A stretch of 38,967 nucleotides of DNA, taken from contig JAIYAQ010000008.1 of NCBI GenBank assembly GCA_027488975.1, forward strand, positions 1 to 38,967. Reading direction: 5' to 3'. Positions 1 through 8,601 of this stretch are shown here, piece by piece. The position numbers and the translations under genes are program-made. Source of the stretch: Cyanobium sp. E1_MAG_00006 (GTDB lineage Bacteria; Cyanobacteriota; Cyanobacteriia; PCC-6307; Cyanobiaceae). Under the pieces are notes generated by a model, which did no database searches, was not told the origin of the DNA, and was given only the letters and a program-made list of their open reading frames with translations. Position 1 is the first letter of the stretch; each line of letters begins with the position of its first letter.

Positions 1-22
1 CACCCTGCGGGGTGGCTTTTTT
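1..22 (+). terminator. Rho-independent terminator of a gene left of the window
   Basis: Arms CACCC (1-5) and GGGTG (10-14) enclose a four-base loop and are followed by six T at 17-22. This is the form of an intrinsic terminator read on the plus strand. The stem may continue left of the window. It implies a plus-strand gene ending just outside the window. Confidence 0.7.
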
Positions 23-145
23 GTTGGCTTCTGTTTGTGGGGTTGGTTTGTGGGTGTGGGCTGCCAACCCTCGCCAATTAGTCTCTGGGGCGTCGGCGGT
101 GGCGGGGACCAGCCAGGGTCATGGCGGCAACACTCGATCAGTTAA

Positions 146-541
146 TCAGCCACGGTGAGACTTGAAGATGTGATCGGTTGGATTGCTCTGGCGAGTTAGC
201 ACTTCATCCAGTCCGCCCAGACCTGCTTGGAGATCGTCGTGGCCTGTGATCCGCGTTCCTTCCTGATTGGCAAGCTCGAAGCGGGCACTTTGGCCATTCC
301 TGGCGCCGAAAACAATGGCATCCTGATCGGATCCGGGATGATTGTTGCCGATGCCACCCTGTCCTCTCCAAGGCAGATCATGGTTGGAGCCGATATGGAG
401 ACGATCCAGTTGGGACTGGATGAAGCCAGTGATTTCCCGGCCAAGTTCGCCGCGTTGGATGGCCTCAAGTTTTTCGAATGCATTCTTGCCATCCAGAAAG
501 TCGAAAAGACTCTGGCCGATGGCCTGTGTGCAGGTCGCCAT
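146..541 (-). CDS. Doubtful small hypothetical protein (131 aa)
   Basis: I do not recognise this product. It starts at ATG with an AGGA seven bases upstream, which is a good ribosome binding site and the main reason to prefer this strand. The sequence is hydrophilic with no signal peptide or membrane helix: a charged N-terminal half with an amphipathic stretch (FLDGKNAFEKLEAIQRGELG), then a Gly/Asn/Asp-rich middle. An overlapping plus-strand frame (227-646, TTG start) has similar third-position GC but no visible ribosome binding site, and its end looks non-coding. GC is lower here than in the neighbouring genes. It would be divergent from the glycosyltransferase gene at 724. It may be a real small protein, a remnant, or non-coding. 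Confidence 0.3.
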   Translation of the reverse strand: MATCTQAIGQSLFDFLDGKNAFEKLEAIQRGELGREITGFIQSQLDRLHIGSNHDLPWRGQGGIGNNHPGSDQDAIVFGARNGQSARFELANQEGTRITGHDDLQAGLGGLDEVLTRQSNPTDHIFKSHRG

Positions 542-723
542 GATGTTGTCCTGTGGGTGAACAGCTCAGGACGGTGTCAGTCGCCGCATCCCTTTGCATC
601 GCCACAGCATCCGATCAGCTGCTGGTCTGCAGCAAGCGCTCTGTAACGGCATTTACCTCGCCAGTCTCAAAGTGGCATCCCAGACCCAGCTGAGAACCCA
701 GTTCCAGGCTGGGGTTACCCCTC

Positions 724-2037
724 ATGCTGCCGATGCACCTGCACGAGCGGCTGACCCTGGCTCAGGCCCAGCAGGATCGGGGCGACTGGCTTGCTGCTGC
801 TGTCAGCTATGCCGCGCTGGCGGTCGATCATCCTGCGGACCATCGTTTTCTGGCCAACCAGGCCAATGCCCTCTGGCTGGCTGATCTGCCGGGGGCCGCC
901 AGCCAGTGTTATGCCCGTGCGTTGCAGATTCGCCCCGATTGCCCGGTGAGCCGGAAGGGGCTGGCCAGTTGCCTGCGGGATCTCAACCAGTTCGAGGCGG
1001 CTCTGCTGTTGCACCGCCAGCTGGAAGCCGAGCTGGCACCCGCCTCGGTGGACGGTTTGGCCAACCTCTGGGCCCACAGCCAGGTTCTGATCGGCCTTGA
1101 GCGTTTCAGCGAGGCTTTTCACCGCATGGCCTGTCGTCGGCCATGGGCTGACGGTGTTGCGGAGCCCAACGACGACCCTCTGGCCACGGACCTGCTTCTG
1201 ATCAGTGAACAGGGTTTCGGCGACACCCTTCAGTTCGTGCGTTTCCTTGAGCCTCTGGTAAGACACCGCCGGGATGCCGGGCTGCGAGGCGGTGTTCTCC
1301 TTCTTGTGGAACCCGCCTTGGTGGAGCTGTTGCGTGAGGGCCTCAGCTGGCTCCCCGACCCCCCTGAGGTGAGGGCCAAGAGCGAACCCCTTCCGGCTCA
1401 GGCCATCACCTTGCTGGATCTGCCCCATGCCCTGCAGCAGGAGCAGGTTGCACCTGCCCGCCCTGATGCCGCCTATCTGCTGTCGTCCTGTTGGACCGAG
1501 CATCAGGCCGTAGTGCCCGGCTTGCTCCCAGGCTTGGGAGGAATGCGGGTGGGTCTGGTGACCGCCTCTGGCAAACCTCTGGGCGATCCCTTCTGCCAGC
1601 GTGAATTCCAGAAGCGCACGCTTCCGGAGAGCATCGTCTGGCGCTTGGTGCAGGAGTTGCGCGAGCGCGGGGCCCAGCTGGTTGATCTTCAGTTCGGTGC
1701 GGAGGCGGCCCGCCATCAGGCGCTCGGCCTCGATCTGCTTCAACCGGCTCTCTCGCTTGAGGGCTTCGCGGCCACCGCTCGGGTTGTGGCCCAACTGGAT
1801 CTGGTCATCAGTGTCGACACCGCGATGGCCCATCTGATCGGTGCCATGGGCCGGGAGTGCTGGGTGTTGCTGCCCTGGAGCGCGGATCCCCGCTGGGGGC
1901 GTCACGGTTCCACCTGCTGCTGGTATGCCCGCAGTCGGTTGTTCCGCCAGCCCCGTCCCGGCGACTGGCACGCTGCTGTCGATCAGCTGCTGGAGACCTT
2001 CACTCGGGCGCACGTCAATCGTTCCGACCATCCATAA
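724..2037 (+). CDS. TPR-containing glycosyltransferase, GT9/heptosyltransferase-like
   Basis: This is a probable cytoplasmic glycosyltransferase with an N-terminal TPR-like helical region (about residues 5-135) and a GT-B-type C-terminal domain. The GT part begins near residue 156 with LLISEQGFGDTLQFVRFLE, the usual opening of TPR-GT9 proteins. It ends with DLVISVDTAMAHLIGAMG (359-376) and a WYARSRLFRQPRPGDW tail, the nucleotide-sugar-binding signature of GT9-like enzymes. Proteins of this design are common in bacterial protein or surface glycosylation loci; donor and acceptor cannot be told from sequence. ATG at 724 or 733 are both possible starts and neither has a strong ribosome binding site. 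The next gene follows after 33 bases on the same strand, so the two are probably cotranscribed. Confidence 0.8.
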   Translation: MLPMHLHERLTLAQAQQDRGDWLAAAVSYAALAVDHPADHRFLANQANALWLADLPGAASQCYARALQIRPDCPVSRKGLASCLRDLNQFEAALLLHRQLEAELAPASVDGLANLWAHSQVLIGLERFSEAFHRMACRRPWADGVAEPNDDPLATDLLLISEQGFGDTLQFVRFLEPLVRHRRDAGLRGGVLLLVEPALVELLREGLSWLPDPPEVRAKSEPLPAQAITLLDLPHALQQEQVAPARPDAAYLLSSCWTEHQAVVPGLLPGLGGMRVGLVTASGKPLGDPFCQREFQKRTLPESIVWRLVQELRERGAQLVDLQFGAEAARHQALGLDLLQPALSLEGFAATARVVAQLDLVISVDTAMAHLIGAMGRECWVLLPWSADPRWGRHGSTCCWYARSRLFRQPRPGDWHAAVDQLLETFTRAHVNRSDHP

Positions 2038-2070
2038 GGTCTAGGTGCACGGTGAACGTGGCGCATCGCA

Positions 2071-3174
2071 ATGGAGAGCCTGCTGCAGTGGTTGGGCTGG
2101 AACCGGCTGCAGCGGCGAGGGGATGCTCTCGTTCTGCGATTCCGGGATTCGACACCGCCCACGCCGGCGCCTACTCCGGCGTCTACTGGGGGGACTGAGA
2201 CCACGGCCCTGGAGCTCACTCCCTGGTCGATCGCTCGTCTGACGGTGATCACCGCTGAGGTGATCGATCGCCCCTGTCAGGCAGCCCTTGAGGCGGCCCG
2301 TTCAGCACGGTGTTGTCTGTCGCGCTTCTGGATCGCCGCGCCGCTGGATGCTTTGGAAACCCTGTTCAGCGGTCCGATCGGCGAGGTGTATCGCCAGCTG
2401 CTGGCCGGTGCGTTGCCGGCGCTGCCGCTGACCGCGGCTGAATCCGCCTGGAGGGACCAGCTTGCCGCGGTCCTCGCGGCTGGGTTTGAGCAGCCCGGCA
2501 GTGTGAATGCGCTCCTGGCTCTGCTGCCCTATCTGGACCGGGAGGCCATGCAGGTGACCAATCCCCTGCAACACCTGCCCGCCTGGCTGGTGCCGCTCTA
2601 CGCCGAGCGCTGCGATCCGGGCCTGAGCGCCCAGCCGAGCTCCGCCAGGACCATGCCTCAGCTGCCGCCGGTGTCTGCCCTGCCGCCACCGTTGCCGGAA
2701 CTGGCGCCGATCACGGGTGCTGCCGCCATGGCGCTGATCGGCGATGCCGGATTTCTCGGACGCGTCAAGGGCTTGATCAATCTCTATGGGCTTGATCCCG
2801 GTGATCCGGAGATCTGTCGCGATCTGGGCCTGGGGCGCCGCCAGGTGGCCCAGGTGTGGCTGGATGTCGAGAGTGAGCAGCTGGAATCCCTGTATCGGAC
2901 GCCGTTCGGACAGCTCACAGACACCCTGATCGCCTCGCCCTTCCTCCGTGAACCCCTCAGCCCGGACGAACGGGCCCTGCGCCAGCAACTGGCAGAGCTG
3001 GCCGCCGATCTGCAGCATCCAAGGGCCTTGAACGCCCTGATTGCGGCGCTGCTGTACTACCCGATGGATCAGGTCAGCCTGCCGGCGGATCCGGACCTGC
3101 TGCCCCCGTGGTTGGCCGAGAGTCTGACCCGGCTGGGAGCGCGGGCCTCCACTCATGGCAGCGCATTTGCCTGA
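2071..3174 (+). CDS. Hypothetical protein built of a duplicated ~120-residue module
   Basis: I recognise no known family. The 367-aa protein has a Pro/Thr linker near residues 28-45, then two copies of one helical module. Copy 1 is about residues 60-181 and copy 2 about 238-357, separated by a Pro-rich linker (190-212). The copies align at LDALETLFSGPIGEVY/LESLYRTPFGQL, at WRDQLAAVLAAGFEQPGSVN/LRQQLAELAADLQHPRALN, and at LLPYLDREAM/LLYYPMDQVS. No signal peptide or membrane helix is visible. It lies 33 bases after the TPR-glycosyltransferase and converges on the secretion operon with a 28-base gap, so a role in glycan synthesis or secretion is only an inference from position. Confidence 0.7.
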   Translation: MESLLQWLGWNRLQRRGDALVLRFRDSTPPTPAPTPASTGGTETTALELTPWSIARLTVITAEVIDRPCQAALEAARSARCCLSRFWIAAPLDALETLFSGPIGEVYRQLLAGALPALPLTAAESAWRDQLAAVLAAGFEQPGSVNALLALLPYLDREAMQVTNPLQHLPAWLVPLYAERCDPGLSAQPSSARTMPQLPPVSALPPPLPELAPITGAAAMALIGDAGFLGRVKGLINLYGLDPGDPEICRDLGLGRRQVAQVWLDVESEQLESLYRTPFGQLTDTLIASPFLREPLSPDERALRQQLAELAADLQHPRALNALIAALLYYPMDQVSLPADPDLLPPWLAESLTRLGARASTHGSAFA

Positions 3175-3202
3175 GCGAGCTGAGCTTGCTGCCGCCGCAT
3201 CG

Positions 3203-3478
3203 CTACCGGTGGAATTCGCTCCACAGCAGCCAGTAGACCAGGGCGCTCAACGGCGGAGCCAGGAGCAACGGCATCGCCGCCAGAAGGGCCAGCACAGCGC
3301 CGGTCCGGTACGCCAGCATCACAGCCAGGCTCAGGTAGAGCAGCAGCAGCAGGGCGATCAGCGTGCGCGGCCGCCGCAGCTCCTGCTCCAGTCGCTGGAT
3401 CCGTCGTCTCCTTCTGCGGTGTGGCTGCTCCTTGGCGGGTAGCAGCGAGATCCAGTCCCAGGGCGTCATGACGGTCAA
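3203..3478 (-). CDS. Small two-helix membrane protein of the type I secretion operon
   Basis: A 91-aa protein with a very basic N-terminal part (six consecutive Arg around residues 22-27) and two closely spaced hydrophobic segments, about residues 39-57 and 60-85. This suggests an inner-membrane hairpin with a positive cytoplasmic N-terminus. Its start overlaps the stop of the HlyD-type adaptor gene by 4 bp, so translation is probably coupled; the ATG three codons in (3469) is an alternative start. No known family is recognised. As last gene of the exporter operon it could be an accessory subunit, but that is inference from position. Confidence 0.65.
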   Translation of the reverse strand: MTVMTPWDWISLLPAKEQPHRRRRRRIQRLEQELRRPRTLIALLLLLYLSLAVMLAYRTGAVLALLAAMPLLLAPPLSALVYWLLWSEFHR

Positions 3479-4839
3479 CGCAGCCGTTCCAGGCTGCGCA
3501 ACTTGTCTTCAAAGAAGGAGGTGAGCACGCTGATGAAGGGCCGTTGCCGCAGCTGGATGTCGGCCGTGAGGGTCATGCCCGCCTTCAGGGGCACCTGCCG
3601 CTGGCCGGCCTGCAGGTACTGACGCTGCAGTTGCAGAACCACTGGATAAAAGAGGCCCGTGGCCTCGGCGCCCAGGGCGCTGCGCATTTCCTCGGGGGTG
3701 AGGGCATCGGAGCCGATCCCGCCCACCTGCCCCGGCAACCGGCCGTAGTCGTTGGAGGGGAAGGTGTCGATCGAGAGTTTCGCCTTCATGCCCGGGCGGA
3801 TGAAGCCGATCACCTTGCTCGGTACGAGAACCCGCGCCTCCAGGGTTCCGCCCGGAACGATCGCGAGCACGGGGGCTGCAGCGGCAACGACGCTGCTGGG
3901 GCTCACCCTCACGTCAAAGACAATGCCGGTCACGGGCGTGCGCAGCTGGCCGTACTGCAGCTGCTGACGCGCCGCTTTGATCTGCCCATCCAGGTCGCTG
4001 ATCTGGCGCAGGTTGGCTTCGATGCGCCCGCGCAGGTCGCTGCCCGGGGTCGAGCGCACCTCGCGCAGGTTGGCCTGCAGCCTGGCGATGCTGCGCTGCT
4101 CCTCCAGCATCTGGGAGCGCAGCTTGTTGGCGCTGTCCCGTGTCTGCAGCTCCTGCACGCCACTCACGGCACCGGCCCGGGCCAGGTAGCTGTAGCGGTT
4201 CGCGATGTCGTTGGCGGTGTTCCACGACTGGCTGAGGCCGGCCAGGCGCTGCTGGCTCTGGCGCAGCTCCTCGGTGGCCGCCTGCTGGCGGCTGCGCAAC
4301 TGTTCCGCCTGGTTGCTCAGTTGCAGCTGTTGGTTGGCGGTCAGGCCGCCAGCCTGACGTTCGCCCAGGGCTTCAGCGTAGATGCGGTTCTCACTGAGTA
4401 GGCGTGTCCGCACAGCCTCAGCGGTGGCGAGCTGGTTGCGCGCCTGCTCGAGGTCGAAGCGCAGCAGCAGCTGGCCGGCCTTCACCGCCTCACCCTCCTT
4501 AACGAGCACCTCAGCGATCACGCCGGCCACGGGAGCCTCCACCCGCTTCACACGTCGCCCTGGTTGCAGTTTTCCCTGCACGGCCACGGATTCCCCGAGC
4601 GGGGCCAGCAGGCTCCACAGCAGAAGCAGCCCCATGCCACCCACCAGGGTCCACACCATCACGGTGGTGGGCCGCGCGCTGGGCCGGAGCAGCACCGGTT
4701 GTTTGAAGCTCCAGGACGCGTCGCTCTCCCCTGCTGGGGGTGGCTGGGGTGCCTGGGGTGCCGCGCTTCGGCCCACCAGGTCCACCGGCGGGTCCGTGGG
4801 CGGAGGTGGAGGTTGCCGGCGGCGAGGAGGACGCGTCAT
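3475..4839 (-). CDS. HlyD-family periplasmic adaptor (membrane fusion protein) of type I secretion system
   Basis: The 454-aa protein should link the inner-membrane ABC exporter to an outer-membrane TolC-like channel. The N-terminus is cytoplasmic and Pro-rich (about 1-55), followed by one membrane helix (about 60-80). A lipoyl-like half-motif follows (VEAPVAGVIAEVLVKEGEAV, about 100-119), then a long Gln/Ala/Arg-rich coiled coil (about 130-300). The second lipoyl half starts at LRTPVTGIVFDVRV, and a beta-barrel region at VLVPSKVIGFIRPG. Length and order match HlyD-type adaptors. The gene starts one base after the exporter stop codon (TGAGATG). No TolC-like gene is visible in the window, so the outer-membrane partner must be elsewhere. 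Confidence 0.9.
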   Translation of the reverse strand: MTRPPRRRQPPPPPTDPPVDLVGRSAAPQAPQPPPAGESDASWSFKQPVLLRPSARPTTVMVWTLVGGMGLLLLWSLLAPLGESVAVQGKLQPGRRVKRVEAPVAGVIAEVLVKEGEAVKAGQLLLRFDLEQARNQLATAEAVRTRLLSENRIYAEALGERQAGGLTANQQLQLSNQAEQLRSRQQAATEELRQSQQRLAGLSQSWNTANDIANRYSYLARAGAVSGVQELQTRDSANKLRSQMLEEQRSIARLQANLREVRSTPGSDLRGRIEANLRQISDLDGQIKAARQQLQYGQLRTPVTGIVFDVRVSPSSVVAAAAPVLAIVPGGTLEARVLVPSKVIGFIRPGMKAKLSIDTFPSNDYGRLPGQVGGIGSDALTPEEMRSALGAEATGLFYPVVLQLQRQYLQAGQRQVPLKAGMTLTADIQLRQRPFISVLTSFFEDKLRSLERLR

Positions 4840-4840
4840 C

Positions 4841-7804
4841 TCAAGATCCCTGTTCCTGTTGCTGGCTCTGGTACAGGGCGAAGTACCAGCCGCGCCGCGC
4901 CATCAGTTCCGCATGGGTGCCGGCTTCCATCACCGCCCCCTGATCCATCAGCACTATCAGATCCGCCGGCTGCACGGTGGTGAGCCTGTGGGTGATGAAG
5001 AACACCGTGCGCCCCCGGAAAGCCTCGAGCAGGTTCAGGCACACCTGGCGTTCGGTGCGCGCATCGAGGGCGCTGGTGGCCTCATCGAGGATCAGCAACC
5101 GCGGGTTCTGCAGCACGGCTCTGGCCAGGGCCAGCCGCTGACGCTGGCCGCCGGAAAGTCCAGCGCCGCGCTCGCCCACATCGGAGTTGTACCCCTTGGG
5201 CAGGTTCATGATGAACTCGTGGGCGCAGGCGATGCGCGTCGCCGCCATTAGTTCAGCTGCGCTGGCATCCGGTTTCACCAGCAGCAGATTGTCGCGGATG
5301 GTGCCATCGAACAGCACGGTGTCCTGCGGGACCACACCGATCTGGCGGCGCAGGGAATAGAGCTCCACCTTGTTGATATCGAGCCCATCCACCAGGACGC
5401 GGCCTGAACTGGGTCTGTAGAACCGCGGCAGCAGTTTCAGCAGGGTGCTTTTGCCGCTCCCCGATCCCCCCACAAGGCCGACAAAGCAACCGGTGGGAAC
5501 TTCCAGATTCACACCGTCGAGCACAGGGGGCTGATCGTCGCTGTAGCGAAACACCACGTCCACCATGTGCACCCGTCCGATCAGCGGTGGCATCGGGATG
5601 TTGAGCGCTTCCGCCTGGCTTTGTTCAGTGGGGCGATCCACCACATCCGCCACCATCCGCAGCGAAGCACTGGATTGTTCAAACTGCTGCCAGGTCTGAA
5701 CCATCTTCACGAGCGGGCCGGTGATGTAACCGCTGAGGATGCGAAAGGCGATGAAGCCCCCGAGGCTGATCTGATTGCGCATCACCAGGAAGATGCCCAC
5801 GCCCACCACCACAAGGCTGTTGAGGTCGTGGATGAAGCCAGCCACATTGGCCAGCGATTCGCGTGTGACTTTGAGTTTGAAGTCTTCGCCAATGAATCGG
5901 GAGTAGCGATTCTGAAACTCCCAGCGGGTTTTCAGTTCGGCGTTCTGGGACTTGATTGTCTGAATGCCGGTGATGGATTCATTCAGATAGGCATAGGTTT
6001 TCACCGCCTCGCCCATGCTCCTGTTGATCTGGGAGCGCATCAGAGGATTGCTCAGCATGGCGAGCACCAGCATCAGTGGCAAAGTGGCCAGTGAGGCCAG
6101 GGTTAGCGGAATGCTGAGGGTGAGAAGTATGGCCAGATAGAGAAAGCTGAACAGAAAGTCGACGGCGGTGGTGATGCTCTCGCCGACCAGGAATTCCCGC
6201 AGTCGATCTAGCTGGTGGAAGTAGTGGATCACCTGGCCCACGGGGCGGCTGTCGAAAAAGACCTGTGGCAGCCGCACAAGATGATCGAGAATCGTGGATT
6301 TCGTCGCTTGATCGATGCGGTTGGCCGTATCGGTGAAGATGTAGCTGCGCAGGGTTTTCAGAATGCCGCGCATCACTGCGGCCAGCAGCAGCACCAGCGA
6401 GATGCTGATCAGGGCATTCAGGTTGTCCTGATGCACCACCTGATCGATCAGTTGCTGCAGGCCCAGCGGGGTCACCAGGGTCAGCAGGTTGATCACCACC
6501 GAGAGCGCCAGCACCTCCAGTAGTGAGCGCCGGTGTTCCCGCAGGAAGGGGCCATACCAGCCCCAGCTGAAGCGCTGCTCCTTAGCATCCTGTTTGCGTT
6601 CCAGCAACAGCAGTGGCACCAGGCCGCTGCTGTCTCCGAGCTGGCTGGCGGCCACCCGCAGTGGGCCGAGCTCCGGCTCCAGCAGCCGCAGGCGGCCATC
6701 CGGATCCACCCCCTCCAGCAGGGCGAACTGACCCTCCTGCTCGAGCAGGGCCGGTACGCGAACGCGGCTGAGGCGATCCCGGGGCAGCGCCGACAGCACC
6801 ACCTGCAGCCCCATGGCATCGAGCAGCTGGCCCAGGTTCACCAGAGTGAGCCGGGGTTGGCGTTGCAGCATGGCCGTCACCCGATCCGTTAGGGCGTCGC
6901 GATTCACGGGCACATCGAAATAGTTGGCCAGAGCGATGCACAGGGCGATCGGGATGGCTCTGGGGCCACTGGCGGAGCTCAGGACCAGGCGACCCTGACG
7001 CTCCAGGGTGGGTGGCGGTGCCTCGGCTGATGGGGCATGGATCCGGGATTCCGGGCTTGCCGTCCGGACCCGGTGCGGACGGTGGCCGATGCGCAGTTGC
7101 TCCTCCTCGGCGGCCGTGCCGGCGGTGAGGCTGCCGCTGGCGTCGAGCGGCAGGCCAAGCAGGCGCAGCCAGGGCGCGCCGGCAGGCGGCGGCTCGCCCG
7201 GCGACTCCTGCGGCCATTCCTCCCCAAGGCGGGCGCCGCTGCTCACGTACCAGCGGCGATCGCTGGGCAGATTCAGGGTTCCGGGGTGCCCCGCCGGCAG
7301 GCTGCGCACGCGCACCGCCCGGAGGAGGGGCTCCCAGGCCTGCTGGGTCAGCAGGGGGTCGCTGCTGGAGTGCCCCAGCGTCTCCAGCAGTTGGTGCAGT
7401 TCGGCGGCCGAGCCGTGGCCGGCATACCAGTTGCGTAGCTGTGTGTCCTGGTCGAGCAGGTTGCTGAAGACGGCGGCTGGCAGCACGAGCACCGTGGACT
7501 CCACGGCCGCTCTCAGGTGCTCGCAAGGGGTCTGGCGCAGCAGGCTGCTCCAGCCGGCACTGTCTCCCCGCTCCAGCAGCTCCAGGGTGTGCAGCTCCCC
7601 GTCGATCGGGTCGATCGCCAGGGAGCGCAGAGTCCCCTCGATAACCAGCACCACCCCATCCGGCAGCAGCTCCGGCCGCAGCAGTGTCTGCCCGAGCCGG
7701 TAGTGGCGCAGTTCCAGCTGCGACTCCACAGCCGCAGCCCGTTCGGGACTGAGCCGATCGAAGGGACGATGCTGCCGCAGCTGGCCCGCCGCCACATCCG
7801 TCAT
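4841..7804 (-). CDS. Type I secretion ABC exporter with cNMP-binding-like and inactive C39-like domains
   Basis: A 987-aa fused exporter. Residues about 10-130 resemble a cyclic-nucleotide-binding-type domain. A long Pro-rich linker follows, then a C39-peptidase-like domain (about 275-400). There the usual DCG catalytic motif is absent: aligning on NYF (294-296) puts a non-Cys residue at the catalytic site, with only Cys288 nearby. The six-helix membrane domain spans about 418-715. The ATPase domain has Walker A GGSGSGKST (779-787), signature LSGGQ (883-887), Walker B LLILDEATSALD (903-914) and His939. An inactive C39-like domain is typical of exporters that move unprocessed RTX-type substrates with C-terminal signals. 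The start overlaps the prolyl isomerase stop by 4 bp. Confidence 0.9.
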   Translation of the reverse strand: MTDVAAGQLRQHRPFDRLSPERAAAVESQLELRHYRLGQTLLRPELLPDGVVLVIEGTLRSLAIDPIDGELHTLELLERGDSAGWSSLLRQTPCEHLRAAVESTVLVLPAAVFSNLLDQDTQLRNWYAGHGSAAELHQLLETLGHSSSDPLLTQQAWEPLLRAVRVRSLPAGHPGTLNLPSDRRWYVSSGARLGEEWPQESPGEPPPAGAPWLRLLGLPLDASGSLTAGTAAEEEQLRIGHRPHRVRTASPESRIHAPSAEAPPPTLERQGRLVLSSASGPRAIPIALCIALANYFDVPVNRDALTDRVTAMLQRQPRLTLVNLGQLLDAMGLQVVLSALPRDRLSRVRVPALLEQEGQFALLEGVDPDGRLRLLEPELGPLRVAASQLGDSSGLVPLLLLERKQDAKEQRFSWGWYGPFLREHRRSLLEVLALSVVINLLTLVTPLGLQQLIDQVVHQDNLNALISISLVLLLAAVMRGILKTLRSYIFTDTANRIDQATKSTILDHLVRLPQVFFDSRPVGQVIHYFHQLDRLREFLVGESITTAVDFLFSFLYLAILLTLSIPLTLASLATLPLMLVLAMLSNPLMRSQINRSMGEAVKTYAYLNESITGIQTIKSQNAELKTRWEFQNRYSRFIGEDFKLKVTRESLANVAGFIHDLNSLVVVGVGIFLVMRNQISLGGFIAFRILSGYITGPLVKMVQTWQQFEQSSASLRMVADVVDRPTEQSQAEALNIPMPPLIGRVHMVDVVFRYSDDQPPVLDGVNLEVPTGCFVGLVGGSGSGKSTLLKLLPRFYRPSSGRVLVDGLDINKVELYSLRRQIGVVPQDTVLFDGTIRDNLLLVKPDASAAELMAATRIACAHEFIMNLPKGYNSDVGERGAGLSGGQRQRLALARAVLQNPRLLILDEATSALDARTERQVCLNLLEAFRGRTVFFITHRLTTVQPADLIVLMDQGAVMEAGTHAELMARRGWYFALYQSQQQEQGS

Positions 7805-8601
7805 GGCTGGGGCGCCTCCTCAGGCCGGGGCACCGGCTGCAGTGGCAGCCCCTCCAGCAGCTCCTCCACCTGGACGGCCACCCAGCTGGCGAACAGGTCC
7901 TGCAGCAGCTGGGTTCGCGTGCTGTCATCCAGCTGGGCAGGCCGCTGCCGTTCCAGCCGCAGCACCAGCCACACATCGCCGATGGCGAACGGTGACCACA
8001 GCTGCCCTTCACGGCCCACCCGCAGCCGTGCGCTCAGTTCGGGATGGGCGGCCGACAGCGCCACGGGCCCGATCAGGCCATGGGTGTCGCGTTCCGGTCC
8101 CTGGCTGAACCGCTCCACCGCCTCGGTAAAACTCATCTCCCCGCCCCGCAGGCGCTGGTGGAGTTCCTCCGCCAGCTCCTGCTCCTGCACCCGCAGCAGG
8201 GAGTACACGACCCGGTCGAGATCCAGCTTGCGGTCGAGGAAGCTGATCTCCACTTCATCGGCGAATCGCCAGCGGCTCCAGCGCTGCAGCCGCTCGGCCC
8301 GGGTTGCGATCGCCTGGAGATCGTCGCGGCTCCAGTGCCGGTCTGTGAGCCACTGCTCCAGGGCTGCCTCGCTGGTCAATCCCTCCGCCTGGGCGCGGCT
8401 GGCGGTCAGGGCCAGTTCCTCCTGCTCGGTCAGGGGCACGGTCGCGGCCACCCTGTCCTCCACCAGGGCGCGGGCCAGCTCGCGGCTGAGCCCATGGCGC
8501 CGGATCAGTTGATTCGCCTCGTCAACCGTCAGCAGGGGCCGATCAGGGCAGAGGGCGATGACGGCCGTCGCCGCCACCCCTGAGAGCGAGGGGGCTGTCA
8601 T
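7801..8601 (-). CDS. Parvulin-like peptidylprolyl isomerase associated with type I secretion
   Basis: A 266-aa protein. An alpha-helical N-terminal region (about 25-120) precedes a parvulin-like domain (about 125-218): helix ELAEELHQRLRGGEMSFTEA, then FSQGPERDTHGLIGPV, then GREGQLWSPFAIGDVWLVL, the usual order of PpiC-type domains. No signal peptide is evident, so it probably acts in the cytoplasm, unlike SurA or PrsA. The gene overlaps by 4 bp both the upstream glycosyltransferase and the downstream exporter. This suggests coupled synthesis and a chaperone role for the exported substrate. The match to classic parvulin catalytic residues is loose, so it may act mainly as a chaperone. Confidence 0.75.
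   Translation of the reverse strand: MTAPSLSGVAATAVIALCPDRPLLTVDEANQLIRRHGLSRELARALVEDRVAATVPLTEQEELALTASRAQAEGLTSEAALEQWLTDRHWSRDDLQAIATRAERLQRWSRWRFADEVEISFLDRKLDLDRVVYSLLRVQEQELAEELHQRLRGGEMSFTEAVERFSQGPERDTHGLIGPVALSAAHPELSARLRVGREGQLWSPFAIGDVWLVLRLERQRPAQLDDSTRTQLLQDLFASWVAVQVEELLEGLPLQPVPRPEEAPQP

Noticed and set aside
715-2031. Minus-strand open frame of 438 codons opposite the TPR-glycosyltransferase
   Set aside because: The plus strand has TPR and GT9 signatures; the minus frame has none.
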